The notes under the pieces are model-generated. The model was given only the letters and a program-made list of their open reading frames with translations, had not been told where the DNA came from and made no database searches. Made by a program: the position numbers and the translations under genes. Positions 28,629 through 36,638 of a stretch of 64,000 nt of DNA are shown here, piece after piece (positions within the stretch are counted from its first letter, which is position 1; every line of letters begins with the position of its first letter). Origin of the DNA: Paenibacillus sp. IHBB 10380 (lineage in GTDB: Bacteria; Bacillota; Bacilli; Paenibacillales; Paenibacillaceae); assembly GCF_000949425.1 (NCBI RefSeq), contig NZ_CP010976.1, forward strand, positions 3,534,001 to 3,598,000. Direction: 5' to 3'.

Positions 28629-29558
28629 TTGCAACAACAATCATTTACGATGATCAATAATCAACAAATGAATATCCATGTATACGAATGGCTCCCAGAG
28701 AATTCTATGCCGATCAAGGGTATTGTTCAAATTGCTCATGGAATGGCAGAAACAGCGAAACGATACGAACGGCTAGCTCTCGTACTTACCGAGATAGGCT
28801 ATGCAGTCTATGCTCATGACCAACGTGGTCATGGCCAAACTGCATCAACCGTCGAACGCTTGGGAGACTGTGGTATAGATGGATTCAATGGCATGGTACA
28901 AGACATTCTAGATCTTAACGGTGTTATAGAAGACAAACACGAGGGTCTTCCCCATTTTTTACTTGGTCACAGTATGGGGTCTTTTCTGACACAGCGTATT
29001 ATGGAGTGCCATGGGGAATTATTCTCAGGTTATATGCTATCTGGAAGCAATGGTCCTCGTAGTAACCTATCACTGGGGAAAAATTTAGCTCATTTACTCA
29101 TTAGAATACAAGGTGTATCTCATCATAGTTTACTTATGAACGCCCTCATATTTGGTCAATATAATCGCCACATATCTCCTTCTCGTACTCCATTTGATTG
29201 GTTATCTCGAGATGAGAAAGAGGTGGACAAGTACATTAATGACCCATTCTGTGGTGAGGTCTGTACGGCTAGATTCTTCCGTGATTTCTTCAAATTATTA
29301 CAAGGGATTCAGAAACCCTCTGCCTATGATAGCATTCCAAAACATAAACCTATCTATATGTTTTCTGGCGATGACGACCCGGTTGGAATGTACGGAAAAG
29401 GTGTATCTCGCCTCCATGATATATACTGCAAACTAAATATTGCAGACGTTGAATTTCATTTATATCCAGGTGGACGACACGAGATGCTGAATGAAACCAA
29501 TCGTGATGAAGTCACTGCTGATCTTGTAAATTGGCTAGAGAAGCATGTACAGTGTTGA
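28629..29558 (+). CDS. Alpha/beta hydrolase, lysophospholipase/monoacylglycerol lipase-like
   Basis: 309 residues from TTG 28629, which has GAAAGGAG nine bases upstream; another TTG at 28599 lacks a site. Serine hydrolase_4 family: oxyanion region IAHGMAETAKRYE (about 38-50), nucleophile in LGHSMGS (about 112-118), acid in FSGDDDPVG and His in YPGGRHEMLNE. The combination is typical of YtpA/PldB-like lysophospholipases. It is 48 bp downstream of manA. The lipid substrate is not shown by the sequence. Confidence 0.87.
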   Translation: MQQQSFTMINNQQMNIHVYEWLPENSMPIKGIVQIAHGMAETAKRYERLALVLTEIGYAVYAHDQRGHGQTASTVERLGDCGIDGFNGMVQDILDLNGVIEDKHEGLPHFLLGHSMGSFLTQRIMECHGELFSGYMLSGSNGPRSNLSLGKNLAHLLIRIQGVSHHSLLMNALIFGQYNRHISPSRTPFDWLSRDEKEVDKYINDPFCGEVCTARFFRDFFKLLQGIQKPSAYDSIPKHKPIYMFSGDDDPVGMYGKGVSRLHDIYCKLNIADVEFHLYPGGRHEMLNETNRDEVTADLVNWLEKHVQC

Positions 29559-29653
29559 TAAATGATCCGCTACGTGGGAATATCTTCAGTGAACGCTAGA
29601 TTATGAATTAGAGTCTTAATTCGTTCCACGTAAGTATGAGTTACATAAATCAA

Positions 29654-29695
29654 CAAAAAGGCTGCATAGTCCATAATGGATTGTGCAGCCTTTTC
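29654..29695. terminator. Bidirectional terminator between convergent genes
   Basis: AAAAGGCTGCA and its complement TGCAGCCTTTT flank an inner stem (TCCAT/ATGGA). It serves the hydrolase gene (+) and the radical SAM gene (-). Confidence 0.85.
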
Positions 29696-29751
29696 ATCTA
29701 TTTATCATATCAGGAAGATCAATATGGTTACTAAGTATACTCTACTCTCTG

Positions 29752-31536
29752 CTATGACTGAATCACTTCAGAAGCAATAGTACTAGTAAAGTAAAGTGGA
29801 CGCTGACTCTCATCTTGTTGGTAGAGAACAATCAATAACGTCTGCTGATCTGATCCTTTAAGCTCAGTACCAGTAACCACCGATTGAATCACTTCCTCTA
29901 AATTGAAAGGAAGGTTGTCCACAACCATATGTTTCTGTAGATCACGTTCTTGAAGTCCCAAAGCTGCAAATTCCTGCGACACTTCACTTGGACGCTCAAT
30001 AAGCATCTTGAGGTGAGCGTTCCATTCCTCTTTAGACAATCTTGAATCCCACCAAATTTTACGTGGCTTGTATTTGTGATTCATGAAATAATCCAGCTTC
30101 ATAAGCCCTAGAATTATTTCCATACGCTGAACACCGCGATACTCAAGGAATGACTGAAGACGGGTAAACAAATCTTCTAGCTGATGACCAATCTTCTGCC
30201 AACCTTGTCCTTCCCAGTAATCACCGAAATCCTGGAAGAAGTCAAATGGTGTCTGGAATTCATACTTCATCAAATACTTCAATGTATGATCCATCCGATG
30301 AGCGTTCCAATATTTCTCAAGAACATCCTCGAGCCGCTTCAGATGGATTATATCGGCAAATGAAAGCTTATGACTGCTTAGAATTTCATATGGGGCATTC
30401 TCCATATATATATATTGATATTTCTCTGCGTCGTTACGAAGCCCTGTTCCTCTAAGCATTTTGAGAAAACCAAGCTGTAATTCTTCTGGTTCCATAGCAA
30501 ATACATCATTGAATGTTTTACGGAATGTGTCGTAGTCCTCTTCCGGTAATCCTGCAATAAGATCAAGATGTTGATCAATGTTCCCACTAGCTTTGATCGT
30601 ATTAACTGTTCTAGACAACTTCGTGAAATTCTGACGACGCTTCACTAATTCGTTCGTTGGATCATTCGTAGACTGAACACCAATCTCAAAACGAAATACC
30701 CCTGGTGGAGCATTCTCAGCCAAATAATCTAGCACCTCTGGCCGCATAATGTCAGCTGTAATCTCAAACTGGAATACACAGCCCCCATGGTTCTCAATGA
30801 GGAACTCGAACATTTCCATAGCATAACTACGATTGATGTTAAATGTGCGATCTAGAAACTTAATAATTTTGGCCCCATTATCGATCAGGTAAAGGAGATC
30901 AGATTTCACATGTTCAATATCGTAATAACGAACTCCTACCTCAATACTGGAAAGGCAAAATTGGCAGTTAAAAGGACAACCTCGACTGGTCTCGAAATAA
31001 ACAATACGTTTACCTAGATCGGGAATATCTTCTGCGAAACGGTGTGGCGTAGGTAGCGTATTCAAGTCGCTCTTAGGACGAGAAGGATTGATGATAATTT
31101 CCTCTTCCTTGCGGTAAGAAGCACCATATACATAATGGAATTTCCGATCCCCTGCAATGGTCTGTAGCAAATGATGAAAGGTTTCCTCACCATCGCCCAT
31201 TACGATATGATCAATATTCTTCACTCGATCCATCCAATAACTCGTATCATAGGAAACCTCAGGTCCTCCTACAACAACGGTAACTCCAGGCATCACTTTT
31301 TTGACGATATCAATAACTTTAATGGTCTCTTCGATATTCCAAATATAGCAGGAGAACCCAATGACATCGGGCTTTCTCTGATACAGATCAGATACAATAT
31401 TCATCACAGGATCTTTAATCGTATATTCGGCCAATTCAATATCGAACTCTTTCTCGCTATAAGCCTTCAAAAGACGGATGGCCAGCGATGTATGGATATA
31501 TTTTGCGTTTAAAGTAGACAGTACAACTTTCATCAT
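29752..31536 (-). CDS. B12-binding-domain radical SAM protein (DUF4080)
   Basis: 594 residues. The N-terminal 130 residues form a cobalamin-binding-like Rossmann domain (VIGFSCYIWNIEET, VVVGGPEVSYD). The radical SAM cluster is CPFNCQFC at about 187-194, with GVQSTNDPTNELVKR later. The C-terminal 200 residues are DUF4080. No substrate is known for this family, which is common in Bacillales and Clostridia. It is 13 bp downstream of recQ and probably co-transcribed. Confidence 0.88.
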   Translation of the reverse strand: MMKVVLSTLNAKYIHTSLAIRLLKAYSEKEFDIELAEYTIKDPVMNIVSDLYQRKPDVIGFSCYIWNIEETIKVIDIVKKVMPGVTVVVGGPEVSYDTSYWMDRVKNIDHIVMGDGEETFHHLLQTIAGDRKFHYVYGASYRKEEEIIINPSRPKSDLNTLPTPHRFAEDIPDLGKRIVYFETSRGCPFNCQFCLSSIEVGVRYYDIEHVKSDLLYLIDNGAKIIKFLDRTFNINRSYAMEMFEFLIENHGGCVFQFEITADIMRPEVLDYLAENAPPGVFRFEIGVQSTNDPTNELVKRRQNFTKLSRTVNTIKASGNIDQHLDLIAGLPEEDYDTFRKTFNDVFAMEPEELQLGFLKMLRGTGLRNDAEKYQYIYMENAPYEILSSHKLSFADIIHLKRLEDVLEKYWNAHRMDHTLKYLMKYEFQTPFDFFQDFGDYWEGQGWQKIGHQLEDLFTRLQSFLEYRGVQRMEIILGLMKLDYFMNHKYKPRKIWWDSRLSKEEWNAHLKMLIERPSEVSQEFAALGLQERDLQKHMVVDNLPFNLEEVIQSVVTGTELKGSDQQTLLIVLYQQDESQRPLYFTSTIASEVIQS

Positions 31537-31549
31537 TCACGACCCTCTT

Positions 31550-33418
31550 TTATTCATAGTCATCCTCTGTGTAGCTTCCATTATTCTGAGCTTGAAAGAA
31601 ATCCATGAATGGTTTCCCATATTTACGGAACTTCACTTCACCCACGCCTTTGATATTAAGCATTTCACTTTCAGACTGTGGACATACCACACTCATCTCA
31701 CGAAGAGTAGCATCATTAAAGATAATATAGGAAGGCACATGCTCTTTACCTGCAAGCTCACGTCGAACAAGACGTAATTGCTCGAATATCGTTTCATTGA
31801 CAGCAGATGGGGATTGATCACGACTGCGCGAACGGCTACTTCCACTAGCAGCGCCACCTGTTGTACGTGCCGGTCTAGCGACCCTCTGCATCACTTGACG
31901 TTGACCCTTCAGCACTTCAGCAGCCAGCGGCTGTAATTTAAGAACGGGATATTGCCCTTCTGATAGAGATAAGTATCCATCAGATGCCATCACATTGATA
32001 ACTTCTGAAATTTCCTTTTCAGTCATGCTCGACATCGCACCATAGGTAGATAGGCTGTCAAACCCATATTGTAACACTTTTTTGTTACGTGATCCTTTAA
32101 GAACTGAAGCTACCATGGATACCCCGAAACGTTCACGCATACGGTGAATACATGAGAATATTTTTTGCGCATTCACCGTCATATCTACGAGTTCCCTCTC
32201 ATCCGTACAAGAGCTACAGATGCCACAAGTTGCTCCATCATGCACTTCGCCAAAATAGTCTAACATCGCACTCCGAAGACAACGATTGGTATAGCAATAA
32301 TCTAACATCTGCTGTAACTTACGATAATCGTTGTGCTTACGCTCAGAATCCTGCTGATTCTGCTCAATCAAGAATTTCTGCGTCATAATATCCTGCGCAC
32401 TAAACAGTAGAATACATTGACTCGGTTCACCGTCACGCCCTGCACGTCCAGCCTCCTGAATGTAAGCTTCCATGTTCTTGGGCATGTTGTAATGAATGAC
32501 ATATCTGACGTTAGACTTATCAATTCCCATACCGAAGGCATTCGTCGCAACCATTACCCGTATATCATCATATAGAAAGGCTTCCTGACTGTTCGCACGC
32601 TCTGTATCACTCATCCCAGCGTGATAACGACCTGCTGCAATACCAGCAACCTGTAGCCGCTGATAAAGATCGTCTACATCCTTACGTGTAGCAGAGTAGA
32701 TGATACCCGACTGATGAGCATGTTCAGCCGTATAGTTCATAGTAAATTCCCGCTTGTTCTCACCTCTAAGTACGGACATTGCCAAATTGTCACGTCCAAG
32801 TCCAGTGACAAATACCTGCGGCTCTCTTAAGCGTAGAAGCTTCACTATGTCATCCATGACTTCTGGGGTCGCTGTTGCCGTAAATGCAGCTACAATCGGA
32901 CGCTGTGGCAATCCCTCTACAAATGGAGAAACGGATAAATAACTTGTCCGAAAATCATGACCCCATTGTGAGACGCAGTGTGCTTCATCGACAGCAACAC
33001 AGGAAATAGGAAGATTAGCCATCTCATCGCGAAACCAGTCCAGCTCTAGCCGTTCTGGAGCGACGTATAAGAGCTTTAAATCTCCCTGTCTAGCGGCTCG
33101 AATTCGCTCATTAACTTCCTTGCCACTAAGTGTGCTATTGATATACGCAGCGGCGATCCCTGCTGTCGTCAATGCATCAACCTGATCCTTCATTAAGGAA
33201 ATCAGTGGCGATACGACGATTGTTAGTCCTGGCATCATCAATGCAGGAATTTGATAACAGATCGATTTACCACCACCTGTAGGCATAATGCCCAGCGTAT
33301 CTGTGCTCGAAAGTAGACTGGATACGATATTCCTTTGGCCTTCACGGAAATCCGGATAACCATAATATTTCTGCAGATAACTCTGCGCTTTGTCTATTGT
33401 CATCGAATCCATTGTCAT
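31550..33418 (-). CDS. recQ: ATP-dependent DNA helicase RecQ
   Basis: 622 residues. 3'-5' helicase of recombination and repair. Helicase motifs: GIMPTGGGKSICYQIPA (Walker A), VDEAHCVSQWGHDFR, AFTATAT, and VATNAFGMGIDKSNVR with QEAGRAGRDG (motif VI). The RQC zinc site is CYTNRCLRS plus CGICSSC (about 375-410). The C-terminal HRDC domain is complete (FEQLRLVRRELAG to VKFRKYG). A Ser/Arg-rich linker precedes HRDC. Transcribed with the radical SAM gene; the upstream region is shared divergently with the pseudouridine synthase. Confidence 0.96.
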   Translation of the reverse strand: MTMDSMTIDKAQSYLQKYYGYPDFREGQRNIVSSLLSSTDTLGIMPTGGGKSICYQIPALMMPGLTIVVSPLISLMKDQVDALTTAGIAAAYINSTLSGKEVNERIRAARQGDLKLLYVAPERLELDWFRDEMANLPISCVAVDEAHCVSQWGHDFRTSYLSVSPFVEGLPQRPIVAAFTATATPEVMDDIVKLLRLREPQVFVTGLGRDNLAMSVLRGENKREFTMNYTAEHAHQSGIIYSATRKDVDDLYQRLQVAGIAAGRYHAGMSDTERANSQEAFLYDDIRVMVATNAFGMGIDKSNVRYVIHYNMPKNMEAYIQEAGRAGRDGEPSQCILLFSAQDIMTQKFLIEQNQQDSERKHNDYRKLQQMLDYCYTNRCLRSAMLDYFGEVHDGATCGICSSCTDERELVDMTVNAQKIFSCIHRMRERFGVSMVASVLKGSRNKKVLQYGFDSLSTYGAMSSMTEKEISEVINVMASDGYLSLSEGQYPVLKLQPLAAEVLKGQRQVMQRVARPARTTGGAASGSSRSRSRDQSPSAVNETIFEQLRLVRRELAGKEHVPSYIIFNDATLREMSVVCPQSESEMLNIKGVGEVKFRKYGKPFMDFFQAQNNGSYTEDDYE

Positions 33419-33695
33419 TTTACATACTCCTTACTGCACCTTCTAGATCGAATGAACTAAAGGAAAATCCTTTTATTATTAATTTTCTTTGCAATCTATA
33501 GAACTTGGGAGCCCAAACTTTAGTTCAATCTATATAGATCTGCAAATTGGTATCGACTATTCTATATATAAGTTTACTGGGCTTTGCAGGATTGAGCAAC
33601 CTGAGATCTCATATTCAATTTTCCTAATATGGCAATGCATGAACACACATGGTATTATTGGACTGAAAACCAAACAGGATGGAGAAAATACTGAA

Positions 33696-34706
33696 ATGAA
33701 GAATAATCAGCGTCCTAGCCAAGGACATCAATCATATAACAAACCTAATTCACCGAAACGAAAAACAAGTGAAGGCAAGCAAGTGAGTAAACATCCACAG
33801 ACGAACCGTACTAAAACTCAAACACCTAATAAACAATATACGGTTAAGGAACAGGCTGAACTATTGTCCTTCTTACTGAGCCATGTGTCTGGTGTCGGCC
33901 GTAATTCCATTAAATCTATGCTTGCCCGTGGGCAAATACTGGTTAATGACAAAGCCGTGACTGCATTTAATTACCCGCTTCAACCAGGCCACACTGTAAC
34001 TATCTCCAAAGATAGAATTGTTGAAGAAACACCTCTTTTTGGACTTCGTATCATGTATGAGGATGACGACATCATCGTCATTAATAAGGAGTCTGGGCTA
34101 CTATCTATTGCATCTCCTCAGGAGAATGAAGTGACAGCCTATCGACAGTTAACAACCTATGTACGTGAGAAGAATCCGAACCATCGTATATTTGTGGTGC
34201 ATCGTCTTGACCGTGATACCTCTGGTGTGATGATGTTCGCTAAGAGTGAGGAGATCCAGCAGAAGTTGCAAAACTCGTGGCAGGACATGGTCAAAGAACG
34301 GACCTACGTTGCTCTAGTCGAAGGCAAGATCAAAAGACCAACAGGAACGATTAAATCATGGTTGAAGGAAAATAGTACATTCAAAATGTATTCGAGTATT
34401 CATCCGAACGAGGGGCAATTAGCAATTACACATTACAAAGTAGTTCAGTCGAATAGCCATTTCTCATTACTTGAAGTGAATCTCGAAACAGGACGTAAGA
34501 ATCAGATTCGTGTCCATATGCAGGATATTGGCCATTCTGTTGTAGGTGATAAGAAATATGGTGCCAAAACTAAAGCCATTGGCAGACTCGGACTACATGC
34601 GCAAGTGTTAGCGTTCGAACATCCTACCAAAGGTGAAGTCATGACCTTCAAAACGGATACTCCTAAACCTTTCTTACGTACCAGCGCCCCTGTAGAAACA
34701 ACATAG
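33696..34706 (+). CDS. RluA-family pseudouridine synthase
   Basis: 336 residues from the ATG at 33696, preceded by GGAG; an open frame runs 69 codons further upstream (to 33489) but looks non-coding. The N-terminal 45 residues are polar and basic (low complexity, Lys/Gln/Asn/Pro). An S4 RNA-binding domain follows (about 50-110, LSFLLSHVSGVGRNSIKSMLARGQILVN). The catalytic Asp is in HRLDRDTSGVMMFAKS (about 170), and GRKNQIRVHM is the conserved late motif. Modifies uridines in rRNA or tRNA; the exact site is unknown. Confidence 0.92.
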   Translation: MKNNQRPSQGHQSYNKPNSPKRKTSEGKQVSKHPQTNRTKTQTPNKQYTVKEQAELLSFLLSHVSGVGRNSIKSMLARGQILVNDKAVTAFNYPLQPGHTVTISKDRIVEETPLFGLRIMYEDDDIIVINKESGLLSIASPQENEVTAYRQLTTYVREKNPNHRIFVVHRLDRDTSGVMMFAKSEEIQQKLQNSWQDMVKERTYVALVEGKIKRPTGTIKSWLKENSTFKMYSSIHPNEGQLAITHYKVVQSNSHFSLLEVNLETGRKNQIRVHMQDIGHSVVGDKKYGAKTKAIGRLGLHAQVLAFEHPTKGEVMTFKTDTPKPFLRTSAPVETT

Positions 34707-34721
34707 AACGATATCTTGAAT

Positions 34722-34766
34722 AAAGGAACCTCAACCTACTACTGTAGCGTGAGGTTCCTTTTTTTA
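34722..34766 (+). terminator. Terminator of the pseudouridine synthase gene
   Basis: Perfect stem AAAGGAACCTCA / TGAGGTTCCTTT with a 16-base loop and a following T-run. Confidence 0.92.
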
Positions 34767-34843
34767 TATTTCTTTGGCCCATCATTTGCATCCTCAGCGG
34801 AGCATCGTGCATATACTGAGCTCAACAGAGGAGGTTTTAGGCT

Positions 34844-35107
34844 ATGATCTATGCTTTGATGCAGCTACTTGGGGGAATCATTCTATCCTTTGGCTGGGTG
34901 CCCCAAATTATACAGATTGTCAGAACAAAGTCCGTTCAAGATTTAAATAAGAAGACGTTTATTTTATTGTTTGTGGGGATCAGCTTAATGGAGGTATATG
35001 GGGTGCACTTAGCATTAGATGGTGTAGGATACGCCTTCCTCGTTACAAATACACTGTCTTTATGCTTGATCATGCTTATCTTATCCCTCGTTTGGAAATA
35101 CAGATAA
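34844..35107 (+). CDS. SemiSWEET-family transporter (PQ-loop)
   Basis: 87 residues with three membrane segments (about 4-22, 38-56, 62-83). The PQ-loop GWVPQIIQIVRTKSVQDL is at about 17-34. SemiSWEETs are half-size sugar transporters that act as dimers. GAGGAGGTTTTAGG precedes the ATG. Monocistronic; the substrate is unknown. Confidence 0.87.
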   Translation: MIYALMQLLGGIILSFGWVPQIIQIVRTKSVQDLNKKTFILLFVGISLMEVYGVHLALDGVGYAFLVTNTLSLCLIMLILSLVWKYR

Positions 35108-35223
35108 CAGTGCTATTCATTACCACATTGCAAAAAAGTATAGAAAAATTGAAATTCCCCTTGTTTTTCTCACTATACCCAGTATAATACTTGGTATAAA
35201 CTTTAAAAAAGGAGATTATAATC

Positions 35224-35568
35224 ATGATAATGACCCCTACTTTATATGCTTCCTTGTGGACAGATGATTATTTGGATCTTCTTAATTATGCTAAAGAAAT
35301 TGGAGATCTGGCGTGGCAAGAAGAAATCATTCTTAAACTCGCATCCACTACCGAAGAAACCATTCAATCCCTCATTCTAGATGAGGAGAAGAACGTATTA
35401 TGGAGCAAATTTGATGCCATTAATGACGAACTACTTGAACTATATGCAACAATAGAACATTCGAAAAACGATGCGGAAAAACTACGCTTATCGCAGAAAG
35501 TGTGGGATTTGAAGCTCCAACGGGTTCATATTCATAATAAAATTAAATCAATAGATACTCAAAAATAG
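35224..35568 (+). CDS. Uncharacterised 114-residue helical protein
   Basis: 114 residues, helical and charged, no Cys, no membrane segment. The N-terminal motif WTDDYLDLLNYAKEIGDLAWQEEII is shared with the 55-residue protein at 35897-36064, so the two are paralogues. The C-terminal half (ELLELYATIEHSKND, LKLQRVHIHNKIKS) is likely coiled coil. AAAAAAGGAGATTATAATC precedes the start; a second ATG two codons on is possible. TATAAT at 35180-35185 could be the -10. Function unknown; I recognise no characterised family. Confidence 0.7.
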   Translation: MIMTPTLYASLWTDDYLDLLNYAKEIGDLAWQEEIILKLASTTEETIQSLILDEEKNVLWSKFDAINDELLELYATIEHSKNDAEKLRLSQKVWDLKLQRVHIHNKIKSIDTQK

Positions 35569-35649
35569 AAAAAGAGGCCTACGGTTGAGTGCTTAGCCAA
35601 GATGAATGAAAAGTTGCAAATGAATTTAAGGGATTCATTACGTAACTAC

Positions 35650-35784
35650 TTAAAAACTCTGACGGGCTATATTTATATCCATGTCCTTCATACTCATGAT
35701 GGACATTTTTTCCATCCCCATCTTCATGCTCTTCATCTTACTCATCATTTCTTCCATACACATTGCCATCATCGTCATTTCCAT
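35650..35784 (-). CDS. Methionine-rich 44-residue peptide
   Basis: A very short gene on the minus strand: 44 residues, 16 of them Met, in repeats such as M-x-M, M-S-K-M-K-S-M and M-G-M-E-K-M, with one Cys (position 9) and many Lys/Glu. An excellent ribosome site, GGGGAGG, lies 8 bases before the ATG. The opposite-strand frame is a His-rich ORF (35602-35826) that exists because CAT is the complement of ATG; it lacks a ribosome site. Met-rich peptides often bind Cu(I) or other soft metals, so a metal role is a reasonable guess but only a guess. A Fur-like box lies over its likely promoter. Confidence 0.6.
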   Translation of the reverse strand: MEMTMMAMCMEEMMSKMKSMKMGMEKMSIMSMKDMDINIARQSF

Positions 35785-35823
35785 TATATATTCCTCCCCT
35801 GCAAACTTTATTTCAAATTCATA

Positions 35824-35838
35824 TGAGAAACATTATCA
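35824..35838. promoter_or_regulatory. Fur-like box between the Met-rich peptide and the 55-residue gene
   Basis: TGAGAAACATTATCA matches the Fur 7-1-7 operator TGATAATNATTATCA at 12 of 14 positions, one half perfect. On the minus strand it overlaps a possible -10 (GATAAT, with TTGTAG 18 bp upstream) for the Met-rich peptide, and it lies upstream of the rightward gene. The exact regulator (Fur, Zur or PerR) is uncertain. Confidence 0.45.
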
Positions 35839-35896
35839 ATTAGAATGAGAGTATGCTACAATAGATTTCGAATCCACTAAAGAAGGAGTCGAACAT

Positions 35897-36064
35897 ATGG
35901 TCACTACCACAACGAAATATGCTACATTACGGATTGATGATTACTTGGATCTTTTGAATTTTGCTAAGGAAATAAATGACGTTAAATGGCAAAAAGAAAT
36001 TATCCGTAAACTTAAAAGAATGAACGATTCTTCCCCCTCTCATAATGTATACGAGTGCAGCTAA
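35897..36064 (+). CDS. 55-residue paralogue of the 35224 gene
   Basis: A short open frame that begins with ATG after GAAGGAGTCGAAC. Its residues 8-41 (DDYLDLLNFAKEI, then WQKEIIRKL) align closely with the N-terminus of the 114-residue protein, with the same spacing. The coiled-coil C-terminal half is missing; instead there is a short polar tail ending in E-C-S. It may be a shortened duplicate or an independent small protein. A palindromic terminator follows at 36101. A possible -10 TACAAT lies at 35857-35862. Confidence 0.7.
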   Translation: MVTTTTKYATLRIDDYLDLLNFAKEINDVKWQKEIIRKLKRMNDSSPSHNVYECS

Positions 36065-36100
36065 CATAAATAAACATCTGACAGTCACTGTTATCTTCTT

Positions 36101-36142
36101 CATACAGAAAAACCTCCTACACTCAGGAGGTTTTTCTGTATG
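36101..36142. terminator. Bidirectional terminator, perfect 17-bp stem
   Basis: CATACAGAAAAACCTCC and its exact complement surround an 8-base loop. It ends the 55-residue gene (+) and the rhodanese gene (-), which are convergent. Confidence 0.9.
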
Positions 36143-36182
36143 AAGAACAGGATTTACTTTTATGTCAACAGTAATAGATTTA

Positions 36183-36500
36183 TTATTTACCGTATTGGAC
36201 ATCGCCTTGCCAATTTAACATACCGCCAGTCATATTAATCACTTCATACCCAAGCTCAGCGAGGTATTCACAGGCTCTTCCACTACGTGCTCCACTTCTG
36301 CACACAATGACTGTACGCTGATCCAGATTAAGCTCCTTATAACGCTCAGGAAGTGTCCCTAACGGAATGTGCTTAGCCTCAGAAATATGTCCTGATTCCC
36401 ACTCCTCATCTTCACGAACATCAATGATTCTGATCTCACCTTGGGCAAGCTTTTCTTGGACCTCTGATGGTTCCCATTCATGAATTGGCATCTCGTTCAT
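36183..36500 (-). CDS. Rhodanese-like domain protein
   Basis: 105 residues, a single rhodanese domain (RIIDVREDEEWESGHI at about 26-41) with the active-site Cys in VCRSGARSGRA (about 70-80). Such proteins carry persulfide sulfur. The ATG at 36500 follows AGGAGTG; the frame is open 41 codons upstream but overlaps the terminator of odhB. Downstream of odhB but separated by that terminator. The sulfur partner is unknown. Confidence 0.88.
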   Translation of the reverse strand: MNEMPIHEWEPSEVQEKLAQGEIRIIDVREDEEWESGHISEAKHIPLGTLPERYKELNLDQRTVIVCRSGARSGRACEYLAELGYEVINMTGGMLNWQGDVQYGK

Positions 36501-36575
36501 CCTATATAACACTCCTCTGATTAGTATATATCCTATTGATTCTTCCCTATTGTAATTCAGCACTGTACTCCATGT

Positions 36576-36604
36576 AAAATAAGCAGGCCTAGACGGCCTG
36601 CTTC
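36576..36604 (-). terminator. Terminator of odhAB
   Basis: AAGCAGGCC and its complement GGCCTGCTT with a 5-base loop, then TATTTTA on the minus strand, 35 bp after the odhB stop. Confidence 0.8.
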
Positions 36605-36638
36605 TACAAAAAGTTATTAACAATACTTTTAAAGAAAA

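Noticed and set aside
33489..33695. N-terminal extension of the pseudouridine synthase frame
   Set aside because: Composition unlike the protein, no ribosome site; the ATG at 33696 has one.
35602..35826. His-rich 74-residue frame on the plus strand
   Set aside because: It is the antisense of the Met-rich peptide (CAT is the complement of ATG) and has no ribosome site, while the opposite strand has an excellent one.
35927..36202. 91-residue minus-strand frame
   Set aside because: Runs through a perfect terminator palindrome and is antisense to the 55-residue gene, which has paralogue support.
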